64,000 nt of DNA, from positions 324,001 through 388,000 of the forward strand of contig NZ_CP063397.1 in the NCBI RefSeq assembly GCF_021729845.1, given 5' to 3'. The notes beneath the pieces were generated by a model. That model was not told the DNA's origin and did no database searches. It was given only the letters and a program-made list of their open reading frames with translations. The stretch comes from Rhizobium sp. SL42. Its GTDB lineage: Bacteria > Pseudomonadota > Alphaproteobacteria > Rhizobiales > Rhizobiaceae. Positions 21,290 to 32,201 of the stretch are shown piece after piece. Each line of letters opens with the position of its first letter. Position 1 is the stretch's first letter. The position numbers and the translations under genes were made by a program.

Positions 21290-21312
21290 GCGAGCGCCCT
21301 GGCTCGCCTCCC
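21290..21312 (-). promoter_or_regulatory. Structured ribosome-binding site of sucA
   Basis: On the minus strand GGGAG (21312-21308) is followed at once by a perfect 6-bp hairpin, GCGAGC (21307-21302), loop CAGGGC, GCTCGC (21295-21290), and then 8 bases to the ATG at 21281. In linear sequence the Shine-Dalgarno is too far from the start (26 nt); folding the hairpin would bring it to normal spacing. The AGGG in the loop is a second, less good, candidate. Confidence 0.5.
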
Positions 21313-21386
21313 GAATTGAGATGATGACCGGATCCGGTCTGCCGCTTTCCCGCGTCCGAGCGGGGCCTTCGATTTAAATGCCGAAA

Positions 21387-21423
21387 CCAGGCAAAGAGAT
21401 GATGAACCGATCCCCTTGCCTGG
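21387..21423 (-). other. Hairpin in the sucD-sucA intergenic region
   Basis: CCAGGCAA (21387-21394) and TTGCCTGG (21416-21423) form a perfect 8-bp stem with a 21-nt loop, about 20 nt past the sucD stop. No T-tract follows, so it may be a processing or stability element separating sucCD from sucAB in one transcript. A perfect 14-bp palindrome GACCGGATCCGGTC lies at 21326-21339. Confidence 0.45.
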
Positions 21424-21441
21424 CACTTGCTTTATATGGGC

Positions 21442-22344
21442 TCAGCCCTTGAGGACTTCGACCAGCGTCTTGCCGAGGCGTGCCGGGGAAGGCGAAACCT
21501 TGATGCCAGCCGCTTCCATGGCTTCGATCTTCGATTCTGCGTCGCCCTTGCCGCCGGAAACGACAGCACCGGCATGACCCATCGTGCGGCCCTTCGGAGC
21601 AGTCCGACCGGCGATGAAGCCTGCCATCGGCTTCTTGCGGCCCTTCTTGGCTTCGTCGATGAGGAACTGCGCCGCATCTTCTTCAGCCGAACCGCCGATT
21701 TCGCCGATCATGATGATCGAGGTCGTGGCCGGGTCGGCCAGGAACATTTCGAGCACGTCGATGAACTCGGTGCCCTTGACCGGGTCGCCGCCGATGCCGA
21801 CAGCCGTGGTCTGGCCTAGGCCTTCGTTCGAGGTCTGGAACACGGCTTCATAAGTCAGCGTGCCGGAGCGCGAGACGATACCGACCGAGCCCTTGCGGAA
21901 GATCGAGCCCGGCATGATGCCGATCTTGCATTCTTCCGGGGTCATGATGCCCGGGCAGTTCGGGCCGAGCAGGCGTGACTTGGAGCGGTCGAGGCGCGCC
22001 TTGACGCGAACCATGTCCATGACCGGAATGCCTTCGGTGATGCAGGTGATGAACGGGATCTCGGCTTCGATCGCCTCGATGATCGCATCGGCAGCCCCTG
22101 CTGGCGGAACGTAGATGACCGAAGCGTCGGCACCTGTGCGTTCCTTGGCTTCGGCGACCGAAGCGAAGATCGGCAGGCTTTCGCCCTTCGAGCCGGTCCA
22201 GGTTTCGCCGCCCTTCTTCGGGTGGATACCGCCGACCATCTGCGTGCCGTAATAGGCAAGAGCCTGTTCGGTGTGGAAGGTACCGGTCTTGCCGGTCAGG
22301 CCCTGAACGAGGACCTTGGTGTCTTTATTGACGAGAATAGACAT
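21442..22344 (-). CDS. sucD: Succinyl-CoA synthetase alpha subunit
   Basis: This 300-residue CoA-binding subunit of succinyl-CoA synthetase makes ATP or GTP from succinyl-CoA. The CoA-binding start [16 protein letters not shown] is present, and the phosphorylated active-site His is in [21 protein letters not shown]. It follows sucC by 17 nt, the usual sucCD pair. Confidence 0.98.
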   Translation of the reverse strand: MSILVNKDTKVLVQGLTGKTGTFHTEQALAYYGTQMVGGIHPKKGGETWTGSKGESLPIFASVAEAKERTGADASVIYVPPAGAADAIIEAIEAEIPFITCITEGIPVMDMVRVKARLDRSKSRLLGPNCPGIMTPEECKIGIMPGSIFRKGSVGIVSRSGTLTYEAVFQTSNEGLGQTTAVGIGGDPVKGTEFIDVLEMFLADPATTSIIMIGEIGGSAEEDAAQFLIDEAKKGRKKPMAGFIAGRTAPKGRTMGHAGAVVSGGKGDAESKIEAMEAAGIKVSPSPARLGKTLVEVLKG

Positions 22345-22361
22345 TGTTTCCGGTCCTTAAA

Positions 22362-23555
<1,194 letters not shown>

Positions 23556-23586
23556 TGTCGTGTCCCTGTCTTGGGCGGAATGGCAA

Positions 23587-24720
<1,134 letters not shown>

Positions 24721-25890
24721 TCAGATGTCAGCAACGTGACGATTTGCCTGATGAAGCTCAAGATAGTCCGCGCTGCGCATCTCAAATAGGCGCGAAATGG
24801 TACGATCGAACTCGAAGCCTTCCGTGCCTTTTTTCTCGGTAAGCAAAACCTCTGGCATGGCCGCTGCGGAGACAAACAGCCGGACGCTCGCGTCATAAAG
24901 CGCATCGATGAGTATGATGAACCGTTTCGTTTCGTTACGTTTTTCCGGCCCGAGATGCGGCACGTCTTCGACGAAGACCACGTCGAACCGCTGCGCAATG
25001 GCGAGGTAATCCGATGCGCCGAGCGGCCTGCTGCAAAGCTCGTCAAAGGTGAACCGGGCCACTCGCCCTACGGCGCGGGGGATATCGATCTGCCTGCCCT
25101 TCATCTCGATCGACATGGGAGCTTCCCGCGCCCCGTCCGTCACATGACGCCAGGCGAGGTCGATCTGACGGCGCGCTTCCGGTGACAGCGGCGCCACATA
25201 GACCGGCAGGCTCTCCATCTTCTCCATCCGGTAGTCCGTCGGAGAATCAAGCGTCGCCACTTCCACATAGCGCTTCAGCAGATCGACAAAGGGCAGAAAG
25301 AGACCGCGGTTGAGACCATCCCGGTAGAGATTGGTCGGCTCGACATTGGACGTCGCAACCAGTGTGCAACCGCGCGCGAACAGCTCGGTGAAGAGCCGTG
25401 CCAGGATCATCGCATCGGCGATATCGGTGACGGTGAATTCATCGAAGCACAGAAGTTCGGCTTCTTCGCGCAGCGCTGCGGCGACTGGCGGCACCGGGTC
25501 AGCCTGTTTCGTTTCGCCGGCCTTCAGCTTTTGCCGGTGGGCGTGGATGCGTGCGTGCACATCGGCCATGAATTCATGAAAATGCGCCCGCCGCTTCTTC
25601 TCAACCGGAGCCAGATTGAAAAACAGGTCCATCAGCATGGTCTTGCCGCGACCGACACTGCCGTGCACGTACAGCCCCCTGATCGGTTGCTCCGGCTTCC
25701 GCTTCTGCGCGAAGATCCAGCCCAGCGCACTTTTCTTGGCGGCCGGGCGGCGACTTTTCAGTTCCGTGAGAATCCGGTCAAGCCTGCCTGCAACACCCAT
25801 TTGCGCCGCATCGGCCTTCAGCGTGCCAGCTTCGGTCATCGCCCGCAGCTGTTCTACGACGCTGAGCGCATAATCAGGAATAGGCTGCAT
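24721..25890 (-). CDS. zapE: Cell division protein ZapE (AFG1-family ATPase)
   Basis: This is an AFG1/LACE1-type P-loop ATPase (389 residues from MQPIPDYALSVVEQL). Walker A GSVGRGKT is at about 77-84 and Walker B in CFDEFTVTDIADA. The ATSNVEPTNLYRDGLNR sensor segment is family-specific. ZapE in E. coli associates with the Z-ring; the mitochondrial relative handles damaged respiratory proteins. Its position directly upstream of the TCA operon and near sdh is common in rhizobia. An in-frame codon 30 nt upstream could extend it, but the conserved part starts at MQPIPDY. Confidence 0.93.
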   Translation of the reverse strand: MQPIPDYALSVVEQLRAMTEAGTLKADAAQMGVAGRLDRILTELKSRRPAAKKSALGWIFAQKRKPEQPIRGLYVHGSVGRGKTMLMDLFFNLAPVEKKRRAHFHEFMADVHARIHAHRQKLKAGETKQADPVPPVAAALREEAELLCFDEFTVTDIADAMILARLFTELFARGCTLVATSNVEPTNLYRDGLNRGLFLPFVDLLKRYVEVATLDSPTDYRMEKMESLPVYVAPLSPEARRQIDLAWRHVTDGAREAPMSIEMKGRQIDIPRAVGRVARFTFDELCSRPLGASDYLAIAQRFDVVFVEDVPHLGPEKRNETKRFIILIDALYDASVRLFVSAAAMPEVLLTEKKGTEGFEFDRTISRLFEMRSADYLELHQANRHVADI

Positions 25891-25947
25891 GAACAAGCTC
25901 TGCCTGGGCGACAGCCTCATCCGGGCTGCCGCAGGGATGAGAGAGGA

Positions 25948-26481
25948 TTAGCGGCTGAGGCTGACGGGCTGACCGGAATTGGTCGTGCCATCGAAACGCG
26001 CGTCGGCGGTCTTGTAGAGGCTGCCGATCGTGTTGCCATTGCGGTCCTTGAGCTGGACCTGGCGGCCGGAAACTTCCCAGGAACCCATCGCCGTTAGTTC
26101 GCCAGCGCAACCGCGGGTACCGCCACGCGAGCCGCTGCCGAGATTGGTCAGCGTCAGGAACATGTCGCAGGTGGAGCCGCCATTCTGGACGCGCCAGTTG
26201 CCAACCATCGATTCCTTCGTCACATCCAGCGCCGTGGCCGGGGGTGCGCCCGCACCGACACCCGGTGTCATCGCGGCGGTATTGGCCGGGGCGACCGGAA
26301 ATTGCGACGGGTCGGTTGCACCCGGAGGCGGCAGCTGGCCGGATTGAACCGAAGGCACGGGTGAAGCCTGCAGCGGCGGCAGAGCGGTATTGGCAGCGCT
26401 CGCGCTGTTGTAGGACGTCCGCTGACAACCTGCGAGCGCCAACAAGATGGCCACTCCCGTAACCGCGTGGTTCAATTTCAT
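25948..26481 (-). CDS. Omp19-like outer-membrane lipoprotein (AprI/Inh domain)
   Basis: This 177-residue lipoprotein has lipobox LALAGCQ, with the lipidated Cys at residue 19. A Pro/Ala-rich linker (about 35-85) leads to a C-terminal beta-barrel domain of the AprI/Inh protease-inhibitor type: [33 protein letters not shown] and the closing [18 protein letters not shown]. This ending and layout resemble Brucella Omp19, which inhibits proteases. The start ATG at 26481 has GGGAG seven bases upstream; an ATG one codon earlier is possible. Confidence 0.88.
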   Translation of the reverse strand: MKLNHAVTGVAILLALAGCQRTSYNSASAANTALPPLQASPVPSVQSGQLPPPGATDPSQFPVAPANTAAMTPGVGAGAPPATALDVTKESMVGNWRVQNGGSTCDMFLTLTNLGSGSRGGTRGCAGELTAMGSWEVSGRQVQLKDRNGNTIGSLYKTADARFDGTTNSGQPVSLSR

Positions 26482-26610
26482 CATCACACTCCCGCTCAAG
26501 CGACATCCGCCGCAATCTGCCGTATATCTGGGTTAGAAATATGTTACGCGCATATGGTTAATCAAGTTCCATATGGCAATTTGACGATAGGCCGTTGATA
26601 TGCGGACAAA

Positions 26611-26641
26611 ATAAGGCCGCCCAAGTCGAAACCGGGCGGCC
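26611..26641 (-). terminator. Terminator of the sdh operon
   Basis: GGCCGCCC (26615-26622) and GGGCGGCC (26634-26641) form a perfect 8-bp stem with an 11-nt loop, 32 nt past the sdhB stop. On the minus strand it is followed by TTATTTTG. Confidence 0.75.
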
Positions 26642-26673
26642 GTGTTGATTTGCCTCACCGTCTATGCAACCGA

Positions 26674-27453
26674 TCAGACGCGGCGCTCGACCATCATCTT
26701 CTTGATCTCGGCAATCGCCTTGGCCGGGTTCAGCCCCTTCGGGCAGGCCTGCGCGCAGTTCATGATCGTGTGGCAGCGATAGAGACGGAAGGGATCCTCG
26801 AGATTGTCGAGGCGTTCGCCGGTCGCCTCGTCGCGGCTGTCGATCAGCCAGCGATAGGCCTGCAGCAGAACGGCCGGACCGAGATAGCGGTCGCCATTCC
26901 ACCAGTAGCTCGGACAGGATGTCGAGCAGCACGCGCACAGGATGCACTCATAGAGGCCATCGAGCTTCAGGCGATCCTCATGGCTCTGCTTCCATTCCTT
27001 GGCCGGCGGCGGCGAAACCGTCTTCAGCCAGGGTTCGATCGACCGATGCTGCGCGTAGAAGTTGGTCAGATCCGGGATCAGATCCTTGACCACCGGCATA
27101 TGCGGCAGAGGATAGACCTTCACCGTGCCGTTGATCTCGTCCATACCCTTGGTGCAGGCCAGCGTGTTCGTGCCGTCGATATTCATCGCGCAGGATCCGC
27201 AGATACCTTCGCGACAGGAACGGCGCAGCGTCAACGTCGGATCGATATTGTTCTTGATGTAAAGAAGACCATCGAGAACCATCGGGCCGCAATCGTCGAT
27301 ATCGATATAGAACGTGTCGATACGCGGGTTCTGGCCGTCATCCGGGTTCCAGCGATAGACGCGGTATTCCCGCACATTCTTGGCAGCGGTCGGCTTTGGC
27401 CAGACCTTGCCTTCGGTCATCTGCGAGTTCTTCGGGAGAGCGAGTTCAACCAT
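26674..27453 (-). CDS. sdhB: Succinate dehydrogenase iron-sulfur subunit
   Basis: This is the electron-transfer subunit of complex II (259 residues). The [2Fe-2S] cysteines are in [13 protein letters not shown] with the later NTLACT. The [4Fe-4S] and [3Fe-4S] ligands are in [17 protein letters not shown] and [17 protein letters not shown]. The SYWWNG element next to the quinone site is intact. It is the last gene of sdhCDAB, 18 nt after sdhA. Confidence 0.98.
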   Translation of the reverse strand: MVELALPKNSQMTEGKVWPKPTAAKNVREYRVYRWNPDDGQNPRIDTFYIDIDDCGPMVLDGLLYIKNNIDPTLTLRRSCREGICGSCAMNIDGTNTLACTKGMDEINGTVKVYPLPHMPVVKDLIPDLTNFYAQHRSIEPWLKTVSPPPAKEWKQSHEDRLKLDGLYECILCACCSTSCPSYWWNGDRYLGPAVLLQAYRWLIDSRDEATGERLDNLEDPFRLYRCHTIMNCAQACPKGLNPAKAIAEIKKMMVERRV

Positions 27454-27471
27454 GTCCAGTTCCTCTGCAGA

Positions 27472-29316
27472 TCAATAAACACGTGCCTTGGGCGCGATCT
27501 TGTAGGGATCGATGCCTTCGGCAATGAGTTCAGTGTGAACCGGGCGGTAGTCGAGTTTCACGTCGCCGGCCTCGTTGACCCAGGCCAGCGTATGCTTGCG
27601 CCAGTTGACGTCGTCACGACCGGCGAAAGGACCGTCGACATAGTCTTCGCGGGCGTGACTGCCGCGGCTTTCCTTGCGGGCCTCGGCGCCATAGACCGTG
27701 GTGATCGCATTGGCCATCAGGTTGTGCAGCTCGAGCGTTTCGACGAGGTCGGAGTTCCAGATCATCGAACGGTCGGTCACCTTGATGTCCGGCATTTCCT
27801 TCCAGATCGCCGAAATCCGGCGGCAACCGCTTTCGAGTGCTTCCTGGGTCCGGAACACGGCGGCATCTTCCTGCATGGCGCGCTGCATCTTGTCGCGCAG
27901 CACGGCCGTCGGGGTCGAGCCGTTGGCATTGCGGATGCTGTCGAAGCGATCCATGATCTTGTCACAGGCGGCAATATTGAGAGCCGGGATCGGCGTGGTG
28001 CGATCGATGACCTCCGCCGCGCGGATAGCAGCGGCACGGCCGAACACGACCAGGTCGATCAGCGAGTTCGAGCCGAGACGGTTTGCACCATGCACCGAAG
28101 CGCAGCCAGCTTCGCCGACCGCCATCAGACCGGGCAGCACACGTTCCGGATTGTTGCTGTCGGCATTCAGCACTTCACCCCAGTAATTGGTCGGAATGCC
28201 ACCCATGTTGTAGTGCACGGTCGGCAGGACCGGGATCGGCTCGCGGGTCACATCGACGCCGGCAAAGATCTTCGCCGATTCCGAAATGCCCGGCAGCCGC
28301 TCATTCAGCACCGCCGGATCCAGATGGTCGAGATGCAGGAAGATGTGGTCCTTGTTCTTGCCGACGCCACGGCCCTCGCGGATTTCCATGGTCATGCAGC
28401 GCGAGACGACGTCACGCGAGGCCAGGTCCTTGGCCGACGGTGCGTAACGCTCCATGAAGCGCTCGCCTTCGGAATTGACGAGATAGCCGCCTTCGCCGCG
28501 CGCGCCTTCCGTGATCAGGCAACCCGCGCCGTAAATGCCGGTCGGATGGAACTGCACGAATTCCATATCCTGCAGCGGTAGGCCGGCGCGCGCCACCATG
28601 CCGCCACCGTCGCCGGTGCAGGTATGGGCGGACGTCGCCGAGAAATAGGCGCGGCCATAACCGCCGGTCGCCAGCACCACCATCTTCGCGGAGAAGCGAT
28701 GGATCGTGCCGTCGTCCAGGTTCCAGGCGACAACGCCGGTACAGCGGCTACCGTCATCCGACATGATCAGGTCGAGGGCAAAATACTCGATGAAGAATTC
28801 GGCATTGTTGCGCAGCGACTGGCCGTACAGCGTGTGCAGGATGGCGTGGCCGGTACGGTCGGCCGCAGCACATGTGCGCTGCACCGGTGGGCCTTCGCCG
28901 TAGTTCTGCATGTGACCGCCGAACGGGCGCTGATAGATCTTGCCTTCCTCGTTACGCGAGAACGGCACGCCGTAATGCTCGAGTTCATAGACCGCTTTAG
29001 GTGCTTCCATGGCGAGATACTGCATGGCATCGACGTCGCCGAGCCAGTCGGAACCCTTGACGGTGTCATACAGATGCCACTGCCAGGAGTCCGGCGTCAT
29101 GTTGTTGAGCGAGGCGGCGATACCGCCCTGTGCCGCAACCGTATGCGAACGGGTCGGAAAAACCTTGGTGATGCAGGCGGTCTTGAATCCCTGCTCGGCC
29201 ATGCCGAGCGTCGCGCGCAGACCGGCGCCGCCGGCGCCGACGACAACAACGTCGTAGGAATGGTCTACGTAGGTATAGGCCTTGCCGTTCGGGGCGGTGT
29301 TATGAATGGATGCCAT
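27472..29316 (-). CDS. sdhA: Succinate dehydrogenase flavoprotein subunit
   Basis: This is the catalytic subunit of complex II (614 residues), oxidising succinate to fumarate. The FAD fold is at [13 protein letters not shown], the covalent FAD His in [18 protein letters not shown], and the active-site Arg region in [18 protein letters not shown]. The sequence [21 protein letters not shown] precedes the FAD fold, as in alphaproteobacteria and mitochondria. It starts 6 nt after sdhD. Confidence 0.98.
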   Translation of the reverse strand: MASIHNTAPNGKAYTYVDHSYDVVVVGAGGAGLRATLGMAEQGFKTACITKVFPTRSHTVAAQGGIAASLNNMTPDSWQWHLYDTVKGSDWLGDVDAMQYLAMEAPKAVYELEHYGVPFSRNEEGKIYQRPFGGHMQNYGEGPPVQRTCAAADRTGHAILHTLYGQSLRNNAEFFIEYFALDLIMSDDGSRCTGVVAWNLDDGTIHRFSAKMVVLATGGYGRAYFSATSAHTCTGDGGGMVARAGLPLQDMEFVQFHPTGIYGAGCLITEGARGEGGYLVNSEGERFMERYAPSAKDLASRDVVSRCMTMEIREGRGVGKNKDHIFLHLDHLDPAVLNERLPGISESAKIFAGVDVTREPIPVLPTVHYNMGGIPTNYWGEVLNADSNNPERVLPGLMAVGEAGCASVHGANRLGSNSLIDLVVFGRAAAIRAAEVIDRTTPIPALNIAACDKIMDRFDSIRNANGSTPTAVLRDKMQRAMQEDAAVFRTQEALESGCRRISAIWKEMPDIKVTDRSMIWNSDLVETLELHNLMANAITTVYGAEARKESRGSHAREDYVDGPFAGRDDVNWRKHTLAWVNEAGDVKLDYRPVHTELIAEGIDPYKIAPKARVY

Positions 29317-29322
29317 TTTGAA

Positions 29323-29703
29323 TTATCCTACGAATGCGATCTTCAAGATGGCGAAAAGACAGAGCGCGCCCATCAAGATTGCGAAGAATGTGTTGAGCAT
29401 CAGGAGCACGAGCTTCGGGATTTCCGCGTGCACGTAGTCTTCGACGATGACCTGCATGCCGAGCTTCATGTGAATGATGCCGGAGATCACCACCAGGCCC
29501 ATAACCACCGCCACCAGCGGGTTGGACAGGGCAGCCGTCACGTCTTCATACGGCGCGCCGCCATACATGACGAGGAAGATCACGAAAATGATCAGCAGCG
29601 GAACGTTGGCAACGGCCGTAACGCGCTGGCGCCAGAAATGCTCGGTGCCATCCTTGGCAGATCCAAGACCGCGAACCTTGCCGAGAGGTGTACGCATATC
29701 CAT
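29323..29703 (-). CDS. sdhD: Succinate dehydrogenase membrane anchor subunit
   Basis: This 126-residue membrane protein has three helices (about residues 30-50, 57-80 and 95-122). It helps form the quinone and heme b sites of complex II. The start [27 protein letters not shown], with the GSAK...HFWRQR motif, is typical of alphaproteobacterial SdhD. It lies between sdhC (12 nt) and sdhA (6 nt). Confidence 0.93.
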   Translation of the reverse strand: MDMRTPLGKVRGLGSAKDGTEHFWRQRVTAVANVPLLIIFVIFLVMYGGAPYEDVTAALSNPLVAVVMGLVVISGIIHMKLGMQVIVEDYVHAEIPKLVLLMLNTFFAILMGALCLFAILKIAFVG

Positions 29704-29715
29704 GAATTTATCTCC

Positions 29716-30108
29716 TTAGCGCACGATGAAGGCGATGACCCAGATCAGCGCGGTCAGACAGAGCGACACGACGAAGGAGACCTTCACCAGCTTGGTGGTA
29801 AAATGCTTCTCGAAGCCATAGCCGAGATCCCACATAAAATGGCGAAGGCCACTCAGCATGTGATACATCAGCGCCCAAGTGTAGCCTATCAGGATCAGCT
29901 TGCCGATGATCGAACTCATCGCCCACTGGACCCAGTCGTAATAGACGCCACCCGACGCCGTGGCGATCAGCCACCAGGCGACAAGCACGGTACCAAAATA
30001 CAGCGCAGCACCGGTAATGCGGTGCATGATCGACGCCATCATGGTCGGGATTGGCTTGTAAATTTGCAGATGCGGCGACAGAGGCCGGCTTTTCGTCACA
30101 TTCGCCAT
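29716..30108 (-). CDS. sdhC: Succinate dehydrogenase cytochrome b556 subunit
   Basis: This 130-residue subunit has three membrane helices. The N-terminal RPLSPHLQIYKPIPTMMASIMHRITG is the SdhC signature with the quinone-site residues (Ser/Arg), and the heme b His is in MYHMLSGLRHFMWDLGYG. It is the first gene of sdhCDAB, divergent from the His-rich exported protein gene across 291 nt. Confidence 0.95.
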   Translation of the reverse strand: MANVTKSRPLSPHLQIYKPIPTMMASIMHRITGAALYFGTVLVAWWLIATASGGVYYDWVQWAMSSIIGKLILIGYTWALMYHMLSGLRHFMWDLGYGFEKHFTTKLVKVSFVVSLCLTALIWVIAFIVR

Positions 30109-30399
30109 CTAAACCTCGCGGCGTTTCGATGCGGTCCGAGTTATCGGAGATCCATTTACAGTGTTCGCAGCCCAGATCGGGTGCACTGCATCACGGCTTT
30201 AATCCTCGACACCCCGGACGACAAGCACATTCGCTTGACGTTTTCAATTTAATCGATTCGGGTGGATAGAACTTTAGCCTAGTCAGCGCCCCCAATATCC
30301 CCCTTACGAAAAAACCACGTCGGCGGATGACTTTAGCAACTGTATGCGGCATTGTGCGTTAACGTTACGTTAACCACGCTGCAGAGGAGTGCGCCCCCC
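30109..30399. promoter_or_regulatory. Divergent promoter region between sdhC and the His-rich protein gene
   Basis: This 291-nt region must hold the sdh promoter (minus) and the promoter of the plus-strand gene. A CtrA-type box lies near its right end (30359-30374). Around 30235 there is TTGACG followed by an AT-rich run, but without a convincing -10. I see no coding sequence. Confidence 0.5.
30359..30374 (+). promoter_or_regulatory. CtrA-type binding box TTAA-N7-TTAAC
   Basis: The sequence TTAACGTTACGTTAAC fits the full CtrA consensus TTAA-N7-TTAAC exactly and is nearly palindromic. It lies 26 nt upstream of the ATG at 30400, close to where a promoter or start site would be. CtrA is the master cell-cycle regulator of alphaproteobacteria. 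Binding is inferred from sequence only. Confidence 0.6.
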
Positions 30400-30762
30400 A
30401 TGACGGTCTATCGGTTCACGCTGGCGAGCCTTGCAGCCATCGCCACAATCGCAGTCTCCACGGCATCCATGGCCGGAGACCATCGCCACCACCGTCACCA
30501 CCACCGGTCGCAGGATCACCGGTCGCAGGCCGTGATCGGCGGAAACGGCCTTCCCTCGGTGGTTCCGGGCGTCGGCACCTTCGCCGGCAATATCGCGGCT
30601 GTCCGCATCAAGGGCAATGGCATCTATTTCTATCGCGATGGCACAGCCAGCCCGACCGTCGTTTCCTACAAGGCACCGAAGGCGAGGATCATCGAGATTT
30701 CGGAGGATGCCCCCGACGCCGCCTGCTCGTTTGAAGCCGGCGTCTGCGTGATTCGCCCCTGA
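30400..30762 (+). CDS. Small exported His-rich protein, function unknown
   Basis: This 120-residue protein has a signal peptide (FTLASLAAIATIAVSTASMAG, cleavage about residue 24). The mature N-terminus is DHRHHRHHHRSQDHRSQ, partly encoded by a tandem 15-nt repeat at about 30502-30531, and could bind metal ions. Two cysteines lie near the C-terminus (ACSFEAGVCVIRP) and could form a disulfide. The start has a strong AGAGGAGT; the frame's earlier ATG at 30352 overlaps the CtrA-type box and is unlikely. No known domain recognised. Confidence 0.8.
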   Translation: MTVYRFTLASLAAIATIAVSTASMAGDHRHHRHHHRSQDHRSQAVIGGNGLPSVVPGVGTFAGNIAAVRIKGNGIYFYRDGTASPTVVSYKAPKARIIEISEDAPDAACSFEAGVCVIRP

Positions 30763-30798
30763 ACCTGCCCGGAACCTGTCTGCCCCGATCAAATCATC

Positions 30799-31443
30799 TC
30801 AGACAAACCGCCAGACGGTTGTCTTCTTCACTTCGCTATCTTCCAGCACCCGCGTGACCGGCACCTGATAGGTGGCAAGCGCCTCCAGATGTTCGGTCGG
30901 CCGGTAGCTTCTGCCCGGATCCCCGACGAGCACCATCGTGCCGGAGGCGGCCAGCCGCCCGAACCAGCCCTTCAGCGCGGCGGCAAAATCCCCGTCGTAA
31001 AACACATCGCCGGCCAGAACGACATCCGCATCCACCGACATGCCGATGAGGTCGTCATTGGTGAAATCGAGCGTTACGCCATTGGCAGCGGCATTCAATC
31101 TTACGGCATTTTTCGCCCACGGATCGATATCTGCGGCCACCACGTCGGAAGCCCCGGCCATCGCCGCTGCAATGGCCACCAGGCCGGAACCGCTGGCGAA
31201 ATCGAGAACCCGTTTACCGGCGACCACCTCCGGGTGGTCGAGAATGTAACGCGCAAGCCCCTGTCCGCCGGCCCAGGCGAAAGCCCAGAACGGCGGTGGA
31301 AGGCCGATCGCCTCGAGGTCTGCCTCGGTCTTCAGCCAGAGGTCATGAACCTCGCTTGCCAGATGGAGCCGGATTTCCGGCACATGCGGCGGCGCAAGCA
31401 GGCTGGTATTGTCGAGGATGAAACGCTCGGGATCGGTTTTCAC
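30799..31443 (-). CDS. ETF-beta lysine methyltransferase-like protein (METTL20/ETFBKMT family)
   Basis: This is a seven-beta-strand SAM methyltransferase of 214 residues from a GTG at 31443. The N-terminal FILDNTSLLAPPHVPEIRLHLA is the ETFBKMT/METTL20 signature; the SAM site is VLDFASGSGLVAIAAA with acidic ADID, and DVVLAGDVFYDGDF is motif post-II. Related enzymes trimethylate the electron-transfer flavoprotein beta subunit. An older label is nicotinamide N-methyltransferase-like. It starts 7 nt after the EVE gene and ends the tsaD-gpsA-yciI-EVE run. The frame extends to 31506, but that part overlaps EVE and is not conserved. Confidence 0.85.
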   Translation of the reverse strand: MKTDPERFILDNTSLLAPPHVPEIRLHLASEVHDLWLKTEADLEAIGLPPPFWAFAWAGGQGLARYILDHPEVVAGKRVLDFASGSGLVAIAAAMAGASDVVAADIDPWAKNAVRLNAAANGVTLDFTNDDLIGMSVDADVVLAGDVFYDGDFAAALKGWFGRLAASGTMVLVGDPGRSYRPTEHLEALATYQVPVTRVLEDSEVKKTTVWRFV

Positions 31444-31450
31444 AGGCGTT

Positions 31451-31882
31451 TCAGACCGGCGGGTTTGCCAGCCCGCCCATGCGGCAGACCTCGAAATATT
31501 CCTCATCCGTCACCGGCTGCACGGAAAGCCGCATGGAGGTGACCAGCGCCATCTTCTCCAGAGCCGAACTCGCCTTCACGTCTTTCAGCCTGACCGGTTT
31601 CGGCATGTCGCAGACGGCCCGGATATCGACGCAGTCCCAGCGAGCGTCGCCTTCCGCCGTGGAATCCGGATGCGACAGGGCACAGACCTCGACGATGCCG
31701 ACGATTTCGAGGCCCTCGTTCGAATGATAGAAGAAGCCCTTGTCGCCGATCTTCATCGACCGCATGTTGTTGCGCGCCAGATAGTTGCGCACGCCGGTCC
31801 ATTCGGTGCCCGTGGCGCCCGCATCCTTCTGCATCTGCCAGGACCACTTGAACGGTTCGGACTTGTAGAGCCAGAATGCCAT
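31451..31882 (-). CDS. EVE domain protein
   Basis: This 143-residue protein is a single EVE domain (PUA-like fold; thymocyte nuclear protein 1 family). Diagnostic stretches are WLYKSEPFKWSW, TEWTGVRNYLARNNMRSM, GDKGFFYHSNE and the final EYFEVCRMGGL. EVE domains bind modified bases in DNA or RNA. Standing alone here, with no restriction partner, it is the housekeeping type. It starts 3 nt after the YciI gene. Confidence 0.93.
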   Translation of the reverse strand: MAFWLYKSEPFKWSWQMQKDAGATGTEWTGVRNYLARNNMRSMKIGDKGFFYHSNEGLEIVGIVEVCALSHPDSTAEGDARWDCVDIRAVCDMPKPVRLKDVKASSALEKMALVTSMRLSVQPVTDEEYFEVCRMGGLANPPV

Positions 31883-31885
31883 GGC

Positions 31886-32179
31886 TCACGCCTCCGGGTT
31901 GTTGAAGACCCAGTTATAGGGCTTGATCTCGACGCTCTCGAACAGCCCGGCCTTGGCGTAGGGATCCTGCGCGGCAAGCGCCTTGGCATCCTCGAGGCTG
32001 TCAGCCGAAATCAGCAGCATCGACCCGCAGGGTTTGCCGTCGCTGTCGAGAAACGGGCCGGCGATCTTCAGCGTGCCGGCGGCATTCAGGCCGTTCAACC
32101 ACTCCACATGCGGCGGGCGCGTTTCCATTCTGAGATTGAGATGGCCGGGCTTGTCGGCGCAGATGACGGCAAACAGCAT
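31886..32179 (-). CDS. YciI family protein
   Basis: This 97-residue YciI/YCII-domain protein (ferredoxin-like dimer) starts MLFAVICADKPGHLNLR and has the RPPHVEWLNGL segment with the conserved His and the DPYAKAGLFESVEIKPYNWV end. Family members are small enzymes or binding proteins; the exact reaction is unknown. It lies between gpsA (22 nt) and the EVE gene (3 nt). Confidence 0.92.
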   Translation of the reverse strand: MLFAVICADKPGHLNLRMETRPPHVEWLNGLNAAGTLKIAGPFLDSDGKPCGSMLLISADSLEDAKALAAQDPYAKAGLFESVEIKPYNWVFNNPEA

Positions 32180-32201
32180 GAAACGCTCCTTCGGGATGGG
32201 T

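Noticed and set aside
26650..30252. Two long plus-strand frames (643 and 542 residues) opposite sdhBADC
   Set aside because: They mirror the sdh genes and show no domain.
31451..31882. EVE domain considered as a defence or restriction component
   Set aside because: It is a single-domain EVE in a housekeeping run with tsaD and gpsA; no McrB or nuclease fused or nearby.
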